In this document: piece by piece, positions 8,248 through 16,483 of the stretch
Layout: each line of letters starts with the position of its first letter
Numbering within the stretch: the first letter of the stretch is position 1
Source: Candidatus Aminicenantota bacterium
Lineage (GTDB): Bacteria; Acidobacteriota; Aminicenantia; JAMOAD01
Length of the DNA stretch: 24,118 nucleotides
NCBI GenBank assembly: GCA_027061995.1
Contig: JAMOUT010000090.1
Coordinates: 1 to 24,118, forward strand
Direction: 5' to 3'
Notes under the pieces: generated by a model
What the model was told of the DNA's origin: nothing
The model's database searches: none
The model's input: the letters and a program-made list of their open reading frames with translations, nothing else
Position numbers and translations under genes: made by a program

Positions 8248-10512
8248 CTATTTTTTGCCGGTTTTATAAAAGATTATCTTTTTTATACTTTTATTTCCGG
8301 CATAATCCCAAACAATAGCAGACAGATTGTTTTTCCCTTTTTTAATAAATTTTGATATCGGATAAAACATTGATGCTTTGTCAGGATCATAAATCGCCCA
8401 AACTTTTTTTCCGTTAATAATAAAAAATGTTTTATGATAATCTATCCCTTTTCCTATATCTCTGATAATTGCAACCGCTCTTCTGATTTTCCCGTATCTT
8501 CTCCCGTTTTTCGGATAATAAAATTTAAGTTCAGGGGGATATTCATCTGCCATTAGTGCATAAGTTCCCCCAAGCCAAATTTTTGCAGACATATAACCGT
8601 TTTTTATCTTTTCCCCTACCATTTTCCATCTTCCCGCCATTTTATCATATCGGAAAATACCCAACCTTTTCTTAAAACTATAATCGGTTAATTTTGTTTT
8701 AAGTATAACTTTTTTCTTGAAAGGAAAATTATCGGGTGAAATTGTGAAAAAATCCCTTAAAGGAAAGAGTCGGGGTTCAAAAGGATATTTTTCTTTTGAT
8801 ATTTTAAAAATAAAATTTTTATAAAGAGAATTTTTACCGAAAATCAATTGATAATTATTAAAATCAATAGTTTTGCTTTCCCCTTTTTTAACAAAAAAGA
8901 ATCTTTTAAAATCGGGCTTTATCTTTTTGTAATAGTAATCTCCCATATATATTGCTTCGGGCATATATCTCTTTGTTTTTATCACTATATCATCAATCAA
9001 AAGGAGTTTTTCCTCTTTTGCCTTTACCCCGTTTTTTCTAAAAACAAAAGGATAATAATTTTTTCCAAATCTGAGCCTTAATACCCCATTGTAGAGAGGA
9101 AGATTTGTTTTCCCTTTTTCAATTTTACCCGATTTTTTCCAAAATTCCCATTTCCCTGTTTTAAAAGAGTCTATTATTAACCTGTTATCATTCTTTTGTA
9201 TATTAAAACCATCTGTTTTTTCCGAAATAATATTAAACCTGTTTAACCCCCATGGAGAAAATCTGTTTTTTCTTACCCTTATATAATATTTTAATCCGTC
9301 AAAAGGTCTGGGAATAGATATTTCAACTCTTCTCTCATCAATTACTCTGTAATTTTTACCGTGAAAGAGTTTTTCCTCTTCCCCTCTTATCTGAATCTCC
9401 ATATTATTAATTATATTTTCAAATGTTAACTCAAATTTTGTCGGTGATATCTTTTTGATTATTGATATTACGGGAGGGGTATTATCTGTTTTTATAATTT
9501 CAATGGTTTTAACAGTTTGGTTTCCCCAATAATCAAAAACTTTTATTTTTAACAGGTGTTTCCCTTTTTCAATTTTTTCAAATAGGGTGGAAGGGGGAAT
9601 GTCCATTTTTGCTATCCCTTCTCCGTAGTAAGGATAAATATTATAAAAAAAATAATCTTTCTTGTATGATGATTTATTAAGGTCATAGATTAACCCTATT
9701 TGATGACTTCTGTAAAACGGAATTTTATCAAACTTAACCTCTGATATAAGTGTTTGATCAAGATAAAGTTTCCAACCGTAAATTCCCGTCCTGTCATATT
9801 TATAATATTTGTCCCAAGCTGTAATTGTTATTGAAAAAGGGCCTGAAATATAAACAGGTTTATTATGCTTTTTCTTTCCATTCAATTTAATTATTTCCGT
9901 TGTAAGTTTTCCATTGATGAAGCTTCCGAATTTAAGGGGTTTTAATATTATTTTTCCTATTCTCGGAGAGAGGGTATCATCAATTTTAATGTATGTGAAA
10001 GTATTAATAGGGTTATTATCCAAATCCCTTATTTCAAAATGAAGATGAGGAGGGCCGGCACCTGTTTCTCCGCTGTAAGCTATTATCTGACCTTTTTTAA
10101 CAAATACCCCTTTATCCTCAAAAAAATAATCACCGAAGTATCTCCCGTCCGTCCCTTCGACAAGTTGTTCTGATAAATCTTCCAATTCTAATACTTTATT
10201 TTCAAACTTGTCGAGATGTCCGTAAACACTCATGAAATTTTTATGTCTTATATATACAGCCTTTCCGAATCCGTAAAATTTATTCGACAATCTGAATATA
10301 TATCCCTCTTCCACGGCTCTGACAGGGATACCGATTTTCCCGAAGGTGGAAAAATCAATCCCTCCGTGAAAATGGTTCCCTCTGAAACCGGCGAATATGG
10401 ATTTTATCCTTATATCAATGGGAATAGGGTAGATGAAACTTTTTTTCGATGGGTAAAGATTAAAAGAGAGTGATAAAATAAAAAACATGATTAAAATATT
10501 TTTTCTTTTCAT
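8248..10512 (-). CDS. large exported M23 metallopeptidase with C-terminal beta-sandwich regions
   Basis: A 754-residue protein. Residues 1-20 are a signal peptide (MKRKNILIMFFILSLSFNLY). About 27-175 form an M23/LytM domain with the zinc ligands intact: H49 and D53 (HGGID), HLHFE with H156/H158, plus VYGHL (about 96-100). Such domains cut peptidoglycan cross-links in the periplasm. The remaining 570 or so residues are beta-rich and repeat motifs such as DNTPPVISI (about 350), resembling Ig-like/FN3 segments, and end in a DYAGNKS repeat region. An upstream in-frame ATG at 10551 would add 13 residues without signal-peptide character and would lie before the -35 box, so the ATG at 10512 is chosen. 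No Shine-Dalgarno site. Apparently monocistronic. Confidence 0.84.
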   Translation of the reverse strand: MKRKNILIMFFILSLSFNLYPSKKSFIYPIPIDIRIKSIFAGFRGNHFHGGIDFSTFGKIGIPVRAVEEGYIFRLSNKFYGFGKAVYIRHKNFMSVYGHLDKFENKVLELEDLSEQLVEGTDGRYFGDYFFEDKGVFVKKGQIIAYSGETGAGPPHLHFEIRDLDNNPINTFTYIKIDDTLSPRIGKIILKPLKFGSFINGKLTTEIIKLNGKKKHNKPVYISGPFSITITAWDKYYKYDRTGIYGWKLYLDQTLISEVKFDKIPFYRSHQIGLIYDLNKSSYKKDYFFYNIYPYYGEGIAKMDIPPSTLFEKIEKGKHLLKIKVFDYWGNQTVKTIEIIKTDNTPPVISIIKKISPTKFELTFENIINNMEIQIRGEEEKLFHGKNYRVIDERRVEISIPRPFDGLKYYIRVRKNRFSPWGLNRFNIISEKTDGFNIQKNDNRLIIDSFKTGKWEFWKKSGKIEKGKTNLPLYNGVLRLRFGKNYYPFVFRKNGVKAKEEKLLLIDDIVIKTKRYMPEAIYMGDYYYKKIKPDFKRFFFVKKGESKTIDFNNYQLIFGKNSLYKNFIFKISKEKYPFEPRLFPLRDFFTISPDNFPFKKKVILKTKLTDYSFKKRLGIFRYDKMAGRWKMVGEKIKNGYMSAKIWLGGTYALMADEYPPELKFYYPKNGRRYGKIRRAVAIIRDIGKGIDYHKTFFIINGKKVWAIYDPDKASMFYPISKFIKKGKNNLSAIVWDYAGNKSIKKIIFYKTGKK

Positions 10513-10519
10513 TTGAGAT

Positions 10520-10548
10520 ATTATAATGCAATAGTGCAAGATATGCAA
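10520..10548 (-). promoter_or_regulatory. putative leaderless promoter of the M23 peptidase gene with TTGCA iterations
   Basis: On the minus strand TTGCAT (10543-10548), 17 nt, a perfect TATAAT (10520-10525), 7 nt, then the ATG at 10512. Transcription would start at or within a base of the ATG. TTGCA occurs three times, 9 and 8 nt apart (10544-10548, 10535-10539, 10527-10531), covering the -35 box and spacer, which could be an operator. Confidence 0.68.
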
Positions 10549-10600
10549 CATAAACCGAGGAGTTTCGTAATAAAAGTATTACTATGATAAGGAGAGGAAG

Positions 10601-11836
10601 ATGAAAAAGAAAATTATTATAGCCGGTGTTATTATATTATTTTTGATAATCATAATATCCAATATAAAAGGAAAAAACGGAATAGTTAAAAAAGTGAAAG
10701 TCAGGCAGGTAAAAAAAACGGATATTGTTCAGAAAGTTAATGCTACGGGGGAAGTAAAACCCAAAAAATTTGTTGACTTATCTTCGGATATTTCCGGCAG
10801 GATTGTTAAAATAGCGGTGAAAGAGGGGGAATTTGTCAAAAAGGGGCAGTTTTTATTGAAAATCGATTCCACCTATAATGAATGGGAAGTTCAAAGGGCA
10901 AAAGCAAGTCTCGAAAATTTACAAGTCCAGCTGAAGATTCAAAAAGCGAATCTTGATGCAAGGAAAAGGGAATTTCATAGATACGAATTATTATGGAAAG
11001 ATAAGATGATTTCGGATGAGATGTATGAAAATAAAAAACTTGCTTATGAAAATGCTCTTTATACCTATCAATCATACTTGCATAGAATAGATGAGTCAAA
11101 AGCTTCTCTTAAAAGTGCAGAGGAAAAAATAAAAAAAAGTATCATAAATTCACCCATTGACGGAGTTGTGAGTTCCTTAAAAGTTGAAGAGGGGGAAGTT
11201 GCTATTATCGGAACAATGAATAATCCGGGGACAGTCTTGATGACAATAGCGGATCTATCGGTTATGGAAGTTGAAGTTGAGGTTGATGAAACGGATATTA
11301 TAAATGTTAGAGTAGGGCAGGAAGCCGAAGTTAGTGTTGATGCTTTCCCCGATATAAAAATAAAAGGTAAGGTGAGTGAAGTGGGAAGTTCCGCTCTTCA
11401 AAAAACGGGGTTACAACAATCTTCCGATGAAGCCAAAACATTTAAAACTGTTGTAACTTTAATAAATCCTCCAAAAAAGATAAAGCCCGGGTTATCCGCT
11501 TCCACTGATATAATAGTAGCCAAAGCAAACAGCGTTCTTACAATTCCCATCTCCGCAATAGTTGTAAGGGAATTCCCTGATACAAAAGGTGAAAACACAA
11601 AAAAGGATAAGAAGAACAAAGAAAAAGAGGGAGTTTTCATATATAAAAACGGAGTCGCCAAATTTTCGGAGATAAAAAAGGGGATTACGGGAGATATGGA
11701 TATAGAGGTTAAAAAGGGTTTATCCTTAAAGGATAAAATAATCATAGGGCCTTTTAAAATTCTAAGATTATTAAATGACGGAGACAGAGTTGAGATAATA
11801 AAAAACAGGAAAAAGAAAAACTTTGATTTTAAATAG
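10601..11836 (+). CDS. HlyD/MacA-like periplasmic adaptor protein
   Basis: A 411-residue membrane-fusion protein of the MacA/RND-adaptor type. One N-terminal membrane anchor (about 4-22) is followed by a split biotinyl-lipoyl hairpin (SSDISGRIVKIAVKEGEFV, starting near 67, and its mate SPIDGVVSSLKVEEGEV, near 183). A coiled-coil hairpin (about 92-178) separates them, and beta-barrel and membrane-proximal domains follow. Such adaptors link an inner-membrane transporter to an outer-membrane channel. AAGGAGAGG supports the ATG. A Lys/Glu-rich insert (about 325-345) is charged and probably a loop. The ATPase gene starts 10 nt after its stop, so the pair is an operon, but no permease follows. Divergent from the M23 gene. 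Confidence 0.86.
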   Translation: MKKKIIIAGVIILFLIIIISNIKGKNGIVKKVKVRQVKKTDIVQKVNATGEVKPKKFVDLSSDISGRIVKIAVKEGEFVKKGQFLLKIDSTYNEWEVQRAKASLENLQVQLKIQKANLDARKREFHRYELLWKDKMISDEMYENKKLAYENALYTYQSYLHRIDESKASLKSAEEKIKKSIINSPIDGVVSSLKVEEGEVAIIGTMNNPGTVLMTIADLSVMEVEVEVDETDIINVRVGQEAEVSVDAFPDIKIKGKVSEVGSSALQKTGLQQSSDEAKTFKTVVTLINPPKKIKPGLSASTDIIVAKANSVLTIPISAIVVREFPDTKGENTKKDKKNKEKEGVFIYKNGVAKFSEIKKGITGDMDIEVKKGLSLKDKIIIGPFKILRLLNDGDRVEIIKNRKKKNFDFK

Positions 11837-11846
11837 GGAGAAAATA

Positions 11847-12539
11847 ATGGATAAAACTCTTATAAAGATAGAGGGGTTAAAAAAAACCTATCAAATGGGA
11901 AAAACCGAGGTTCACGCTCTCAGAGGAGTTGGGTTCTCCATTCAAAAGGGGGAATTTTTATCCATAATGGGACCCTCAGGCTCCGGAAAATCAACCTTAA
12001 TGAATATTCTCGGATTTCTTGATACGGCGAGTTCGGGAAAATATTATTTTAAAGGGGAAGATGTTAGCTCAATAGGGGAAAACAGAGCGGCTCTTATAAG
12101 AAACAGAGAGATTGGTTTTGTTTTTCAAACATATAATCTTTTACCGAGAGCAACCGCTTTTCATAATGCGGAATTACCATTGATATATGCGGGTGTAAAT
12201 AAACAGGATAGAAAAGAGAGAGTTGAGGAATTGATGAATCTTATGGGGCTCTCGGAAAGGATGAACCATAAACCCACCGAACTTTCGGGAGGTCAGCAAC
12301 AAAGAGTGGCAATTGCAAGAGCACTTGCAAATTCTCCCTCTCTTATTCTTGCGGATGAGCCTACCGGTAATCTTGACACGAGAACCGGAGATGAAATTAT
12401 GGCTCTTTTTAAGGAATTGTATATGAAAGGTAATACCATAATTATTGTTACCCATGATCCTGAAGTGGCGGAACAAACAAATAGGATTATCCATATCAGG
12501 GACGGTTTGATTTCGAGGGATGAATCAAACAATAGTTGA
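11847..12539 (+). CDS. ABC transporter ATPase (MacB/LolD type)
   Basis: A 230-residue ATPase subunit. It has Walker [10 protein letters not shown] (42-50), a Q-loop in [10 protein letters not shown] (about 92-101), signature [15 protein letters not shown] (starting near 146), Walker [13 protein letters not shown] (about 167-178) and switch H203 (VTHD). Sequence and size fit the MacB/LolD/FtsE branch, which works with a permease and here probably a MacA-like adaptor. The start is the ATG at 11847, preceded by AGGGAG; an in-frame TTG at 11823 lies inside the adaptor gene. The gene is the last on this strand: the next gene is convergent, 48 nt away, so the expected MacB/FtsX-like permease is not encoded here. 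Confidence 0.88.
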   Translation: MDKTLIKIEGLKKTYQMGKTEVHALRGVGFSIQKGEFLSIMGPSGSGKSTLMNILGFLDTASSGKYYFKGEDVSSIGENRAALIRNREIGFVFQTYNLLPRATAFHNAELPLIYAGVNKQDRKERVEELMNLMGLSERMNHKPTELSGGQQQRVAIARALANSPSLILADEPTGNLDTRTGDEIMALFKELYMKGNTIIIVTHDPEVAEQTNRIIHIRDGLISRDESNNS

Positions 12540-12587
12540 CATTATTATTGTCCATCATGATTTATGAAAAGATTATGCAAACGGTTA

Positions 12588-13883
12588 TTACTTAACTTCC
12601 CAATAATTTCCGGTTCCACCCATATTCTCTATTATATTCAGAGTTGTTGCATGAGTCTGAAGATTCATATTATACATCATCTTAAACATATTCTGTTTTG
12701 CCTGAAACTCCCTCTGTTTTTCAAGAAGAGACTTTTTCCCCGAACGGGATGAGTAAACCTTTGATCTATTAATATTATTAATTATGTTTTGAGCCATTCT
12801 TCTCCCTGTCCGAACCCCTCTGTTAAAAGAGTTATTTACGGTTGAATAACCGGTTTGTCCTCTGTATTTTAGGATGAATTCTTGTTTTTGAGCCAAGGAC
12901 ATCCTTTTCCAATTCATCTCGATTATTGTCCATAAAAGATCTCCCGAAGCGATTATCTTTTTTTTATCGAGAGAAAGAGATTGAAATTTCTTAATCAAAT
13001 CCGATGTAATGGCTTTTCTCAAATCATAACTGAATCCTGTTTGAATTCCTTGTAAATACTGCATAAACATCAGATAATTTATAAACCCGTCAACATCCTT
13101 TCGGGTTAAAATAAGTCCCGAGGATTTGTCATAGGCAAGAATCCTTACATGTTTATTCATAATTTGGAAAAAAGCCGGTTGTTTATTTTGTGGAAGTTTG
13201 TTAAAAGCAAAATACAGTTGATTGAAAAGAGCTGCTCTTGAGATTCCCAATTGAATCGGATCCGAGATTTTATATAACTTTTGCATCGAATTATTAACTT
13301 TTTCAATCTGAGAAACTTCATTTTGAGGATTCTGATTGAACCCGTTTAATTCCGCTTTTTTAAGAAATTCCCTCTCTTGATTGGAAATTTTTTCTCCGAC
13401 AATAAATTCGAGGAATTTGACGATAGCTGAAAAATGATTTTCCGTGAATCTGTATCCGTTTTTTTGAGCTAATATTCTCCCTTTATTTAAATTTTCCGAT
13501 AAGTTTTCTTTCGGTTTGTTATATTGCCGCTGAGAATTAATTTGTCTGTAATAGGTTATAACAGCTCCGTTACCGCTTTGAAGAGAGATTGCCTTTTGGT
13601 TGAAAAACACCACTCTATAACAGGTAACAACCCCATTGTTACTATCTTTAAAACAGAGGTTTCCGTTTTGATATCCCCATTGTCCCACACTTGTCTTCCC
13701 GTTATATTTAAAGGAGTATGTAAAATTATTGTTCAACACAAATACAATACCATAATTTTGATTAACCCATGAATACGCAAGTTCGTTAACACTGTTCGGT
13801 AATCTGTTTGTTTGAGAGATCAAAGAGATGGAGAAACAAAATGTTAATAGTATGAATATAAATAAAATTTTCATTTTTTTCAT
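12588..13883 (-). CDS. exported protein of unknown function with a possible N-terminal lipocalin-like barrel
   Basis: A 431-residue protein with a signal peptide (about 1-24, ending SLISQ). About 30-110 have alternating strands with NFTYSFKYNGKTSVGQWGYQNGNLCF, a layout like small calycin/lipocalin-like domains (F..G..W....L). The rest (about 125-431) is Gln/Asn/Lys-rich and mostly helical, with no recognised catalytic motif. Two Cys in the first domain could form a disulfide. The ATG is well supported by AAGGAGG. It appears to be a single-gene unit with its own promoter, downstream of the DUF4097 gene on the same strand. Its 3' end faces the ABC ATPase gene with no clear terminator between. 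I cannot assign a function. Confidence 0.7.
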   Translation of the reverse strand: MKKMKILFIFILLTFCFSISLISQTNRLPNSVNELAYSWVNQNYGIVFVLNNNFTYSFKYNGKTSVGQWGYQNGNLCFKDSNNGVVTCYRVVFFNQKAISLQSGNGAVITYYRQINSQRQYNKPKENLSENLNKGRILAQKNGYRFTENHFSAIVKFLEFIVGEKISNQEREFLKKAELNGFNQNPQNEVSQIEKVNNSMQKLYKISDPIQLGISRAALFNQLYFAFNKLPQNKQPAFFQIMNKHVRILAYDKSSGLILTRKDVDGFINYLMFMQYLQGIQTGFSYDLRKAITSDLIKKFQSLSLDKKKIIASGDLLWTIIEMNWKRMSLAQKQEFILKYRGQTGYSTVNNSFNRGVRTGRRMAQNIINNINRSKVYSSRSGKKSLLEKQREFQAKQNMFKMMYNMNLQTHATTLNIIENMGGTGNYWEVK

Positions 13884-13912
13884 ATTAATAACCTCCTTGT
13901 TTTTTACTTATA

Positions 13913-13941
13913 ATATTACATAATAACTCTGATTTTTTCAA
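13913..13941 (-). promoter_or_regulatory. putative promoter of the 12588-13883 gene
   Basis: On the minus strand TTGAAA (13936-13941), 17 nt, TAATAT (13913-13918). The ATG lies 29 nt beyond, with AAGGAGG in the leader, so this gene is read as leadered. The -10 box matches 4 of 6 and neighbouring AT-rich hexamers are possible alternatives. Confidence 0.45.
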
Positions 13942-14024
13942 TTGTCCGATTTATTATTTTGAAATTTATGAAAGTAAAAAAAGATTTTAAATTATATTAC
14001 AAACTTTATATTATTAAATTCATA

Positions 14025-15275
14025 TCATTCTCTAACAATAGTGATTGTGGAGTATTTTGAATTAAGGAGAAAAATGTTTTTTTCACCATTATTGCCATAA
14101 ATCCCTTTTATAATATTTTTATCCGTTGATATTTGTAAAAAATCGGAATTGAGAACTCCCCAATTAAGATTAATATTAAAAAAAGTATTATTTATATCCT
14201 TTATTTTTATAAAAGTTGTAGTTGATATAAGATTAAAAGAGATTGTTCCCGTTATTTTTTCTATATCAATCTTTATATTCCCTTGCTCTTCAATAATATC
14301 ACCTTTGTTTTTGATTGACATATTGAGGTTATCATATTTTCCTTTTAGAGAAAGTTCATCACTGCTTCCCTTTATTTTATTCCCTTTTCCCTTAACCTGA
14401 AGTTTCTTGAGTTTTCCGAATATTCTGTTTTCTTTCCCGATTAATAACAGGGAGTTTGAATTATTAACCGAGATATTTGAATAACTTGTTTCAATCTCTA
14501 TATCCTTTGAATTATTAATTTCCAGATTTTCACAGTATTTGTTTTTTAGTTTTAATGTTCCCGAAACATGATTTATTATCACGGGGGTAAATTTAGTGTC
14601 AAGTTTTAAATCCCCGCCAACATTTTTAACACTGATTGATTTTCCGTATTTTGTTTTTACGGAAAGAGAGCCTTTTATATCGGAAAGTTGCATCTTACTG
14701 TATTTTGTTACTATATTTACGCTATCTTTGACTCCGTTAATATAAATATCTCCGTATCCCGATTTTATAAAAGCGGAGTCTATGTTTTTTATATTCATAT
14801 CCGAATATTTATCATCCACTTTTATTTTTAAAGCACCATCTATCTCTATGGTTCCATCACGATTCACTAATTCATAATCGATTTTACTCGGAGTCTCAAT
14901 TTCATAACTTATTTCTCCTCTGAAATTTTCAGGGGTTATGTTTTTTAAAAATAATTCTCCGTTTTTTATGGTTCTTTTTATATTAGCCTTTTCCCCCGAA
15001 TAACCGATTGTCGCTTTGATTTTTATTTTATCTATTTTTGGATTGGTTTTTATCAGGATTCTCCCCCGATAAGCTTTAAGTTTAATCTTTTTTATCCCCG
15101 ACTCTTTAAATAATATGCGGCTGTATTTTAAATTCTTAATCGGACTCACTCTGCGAGAATCATTAAAATCAATGATAATATTCTTTTTGATCTCCGGTAT
15201 TTTTCTTCTTCCCTCATAGTAGAAGATGGAAAGGATTATCAAAAAAACAGATAAACCTATCTTATTATTTTTCAT
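14025..15275 (-). CDS. membrane-anchored DUF4097-like (toastrack) beta-repeat protein
   Basis: A 416-residue protein with one N-terminal hydrophobic segment (about 5-20) and then an almost all-beta protein. From about 154 to 279 it has imperfect repeats of 18-20 residues, each opening with K/T-Y-S or K-Y-G (DKYSDMNI, SGYGDIYI, TKYSKMQL, TKYGKSIS, TKFTPVII, NKYCENLE, TSYSNISV). This is the stacked-strand pattern of DUF4097/toastrack domains, usually found next to LiaI/LiaF-like membrane segments in envelope-stress systems. The ATG at 15275 has GGAG at the right distance, inside the preceding gene; another ATG at 15293 is less well placed. Last gene of the sigma-factor operon. It probably acts at the outer face of the inner membrane. 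Confidence 0.75.
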   Translation of the reverse strand: MKNNKIGLSVFLIILSIFYYEGRRKIPEIKKNIIIDFNDSRRVSPIKNLKYSRILFKESGIKKIKLKAYRGRILIKTNPKIDKIKIKATIGYSGEKANIKRTIKNGELFLKNITPENFRGEISYEIETPSKIDYELVNRDGTIEIDGALKIKVDDKYSDMNIKNIDSAFIKSGYGDIYINGVKDSVNIVTKYSKMQLSDIKGSLSVKTKYGKSISVKNVGGDLKLDTKFTPVIINHVSGTLKLKNKYCENLEINNSKDIEIETSYSNISVNNSNSLLLIGKENRIFGKLKKLQVKGKGNKIKGSSDELSLKGKYDNLNMSIKNKGDIIEEQGNIKIDIEKITGTISFNLISTTTFIKIKDINNTFFNINLNWGVLNSDFLQISTDKNIIKGIYGNNGEKNIFLLNSKYSTITIVRE

Positions 15276-15498
15276 CTGTTTCTCCGGTTTCATTTTGTGT
15301 TTCTATGGTTTTTTCCCTGCTATTTTGGGTAAAATACTCGTATAATGCTTTACCTCCGAAATAGATTAAAATAACAGGCCAAAATTTAAGAATTTCCCCT
15401 ATACTGATATCAACTCCGAGATTATTAAGCAAGAATACAAAACCTATAACCAATAAAACAATTCCCCAAAAAAGTGAATCTGTTTTTCTTTTACTCAT
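15265..15498 (-). CDS. small LiaI/LiaF-like two-TM membrane protein
   Basis: A 77-residue protein with two membrane segments (about 10-27 and 35-52) in the LiaI/LiaF-like arrangement: WGIVLLVIGFVFLLNNLG, then a WPVILIYFGGKALYEYF hairpin. A charged tail of about 25 residues follows. The second half resembles the C-terminus of the preceding 159-residue protein (WPVILI-GGK-YEYF against WPIVLIILGGKLVYNYF), so the two genes may be partly duplicated. AAGGAGG precedes the ATG, which overlaps the upstream stop (ATGA). Its last codons overlap the DUF4097 gene. The likely role is a membrane partner or sensor of the sigma-factor operon. Confidence 0.75.
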   Translation of the reverse strand: MSKRKTDSLFWGIVLLVIGFVFLLNNLGVDISIGEILKFWPVILIYFGGKALYEYFTQNSREKTIETQNETGETDEK

Positions 15499-15974
15499 TT
15501 TTTTCCTCCTTTAAAATAATTATATACTAATTTACCGCCTAATATAATCAGAACAATAGGCCAATAGCTTCTTATTGAATTCCAATTGATGATATCAAAA
15601 TTGATAAGCAAAAAAAGGATTCCGAAAAGCATAATGGTTGCGGAAATTAACGGATCCGTTGTTTCACCGGAACCCTTTGTTATAGTAATATCTTTCTCAG
15701 TTTGTATTGTTGAAGATTCTCCGTCCGCAAGGGCTTTTGCTTTATTATAGCTTTCAACAATAGTGTAAAAATAAAACCCTGTAAGGGCAAGCGATAAAAA
15801 AATCGCTTCAAATGTAATAATATGCGGTGCGTCAAGCAAATATACGAAGAGTGCAAATATCCCCATATATGAGATTCCTTTCATCAGTTCGCCGTTATAG
15901 ATTGCGCCTAACCCAGGAACAAATGATAGTAGTAAAGCGAGCCCCGGCGATTTTTCTCTGTTTTTATCTGCCAT
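15495..15974 (-). CDS. membrane protein with TM2/DUF5683-like and LiaI/LiaF-like parts
   Basis: A 159-residue protein. The N-terminal third (SPGLALLLSFVPGLGAIYNGELMKG, about 9-33) has the PGLG.IYNG pattern of TM2/DUF5683-like membrane hairpins, followed by two more hydrophobic segments (about 34-45 and 53-72). A polar loop (about 75-107) leads to a LiaI/LiaF-like pair (about 108-125 and 136-153), ending in a GGKK tail. AAGGAGG supports the ATG. The start lies 67 nt inside the preceding gene in another frame; the stop overlaps the next start by ATGA. Probably a membrane component of the envelope-stress operon. Confidence 0.75.
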   Translation of the reverse strand: MADKNREKSPGLALLLSFVPGLGAIYNGELMKGISYMGIFALFVYLLDAPHIITFEAIFLSLALTGFYFYTIVESYNKAKALADGESSTIQTEKDITITKGSGETTDPLISATIMLFGILFLLINFDIINWNSIRSYWPIVLIILGGKLVYNYFKGGKK

Positions 15975-16483
15975 TTTCTTTCCTCCTTGTTTTTTTTCTC
16001 TTTATTTATTAAATTTTCATAAACTTTTTCTATGTTTTTATCAAACATAAATACGAGTATATCTTTTGCTCCGGAAACTTTATCCATAAGATATTGAACA
16101 TTTGCTTTAACTTTATAGGAATAATAGGATAACTTATCATTATTCGGTTTAACATATGAAAATCCGAAAATAAGTAAAATCAAAATTATTGAAATTGCCG
16201 AGGAATAATTTAATTTCAGAAAAGAGAGACTTCCCGCAATAAATTCGAATATATTAAACTCTTTTTCATTATCGATCTTATCATAGATCTCTTGTAAAAT
16301 TTTGTTTTCCACTTTTGCGGGGATGATATCCATTTTAAAGTCAGGCAATGTGTCTTTTAACATCGTTTGAATCCTTAAAAATTCTTTTAATTTTTTATCT
16401 TCTCCGACTATCTTTTTCGCCTCTTCATATCTGTTATTATCCACCATCTCAATAATTTTTTGTTTTAAATCCTGTTTATTCAT
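15908..16483 (-). CDS. putative anti-sigma factor, single-pass membrane protein
   Basis: A 191-residue protein directly after the ECF sigma gene. A soluble N-terminal region of about 90 residues is followed by one membrane segment (about 94-112, SSAISIILILLIFGFSYV) and a Lys-rich tail. No HxxxCxxC zinc motif is seen, so it is not a ZAS-type anti-sigma factor; position and topology drive the call. The ATG at 16483 has AAGGAGG within the sigma gene, and the genes overlap by 8 nt. The 3' end overlaps the next gene by 67 nt, unusually long. An A8 run precedes the overlap, so the functional C-terminus could be shorter or altered by slippage. Confidence 0.6.
   Translation of the reverse strand: MNKQDLKQKIIEMVDNNRYEEAKKIVGEDKKLKEFLRIQTMLKDTLPDFKMDIIPAKVENKILQEIYDKIDNEKEFNIFEFIAGSLSFLKLNYSSAISIILILLIFGFSYVKPNNDKLSYYSYKVKANVQYLMDKVSGAKDILVFMFDKNIEKVYENLINKEKKNKEERKWQIKTEKNRRGSLYYYHLFLG

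Noticed and set aside
11398-11745. 115-codon frame opposite the adaptor gene
   Set aside because: Lies wholly within a well-supported adaptor gene and shows no family features.
12536-12564. TTGACA overlapping the ABC ATPase stop, as a promoter
   Set aside because: No acceptable -10 box at 16-18 nt and the only downstream gene is convergent.
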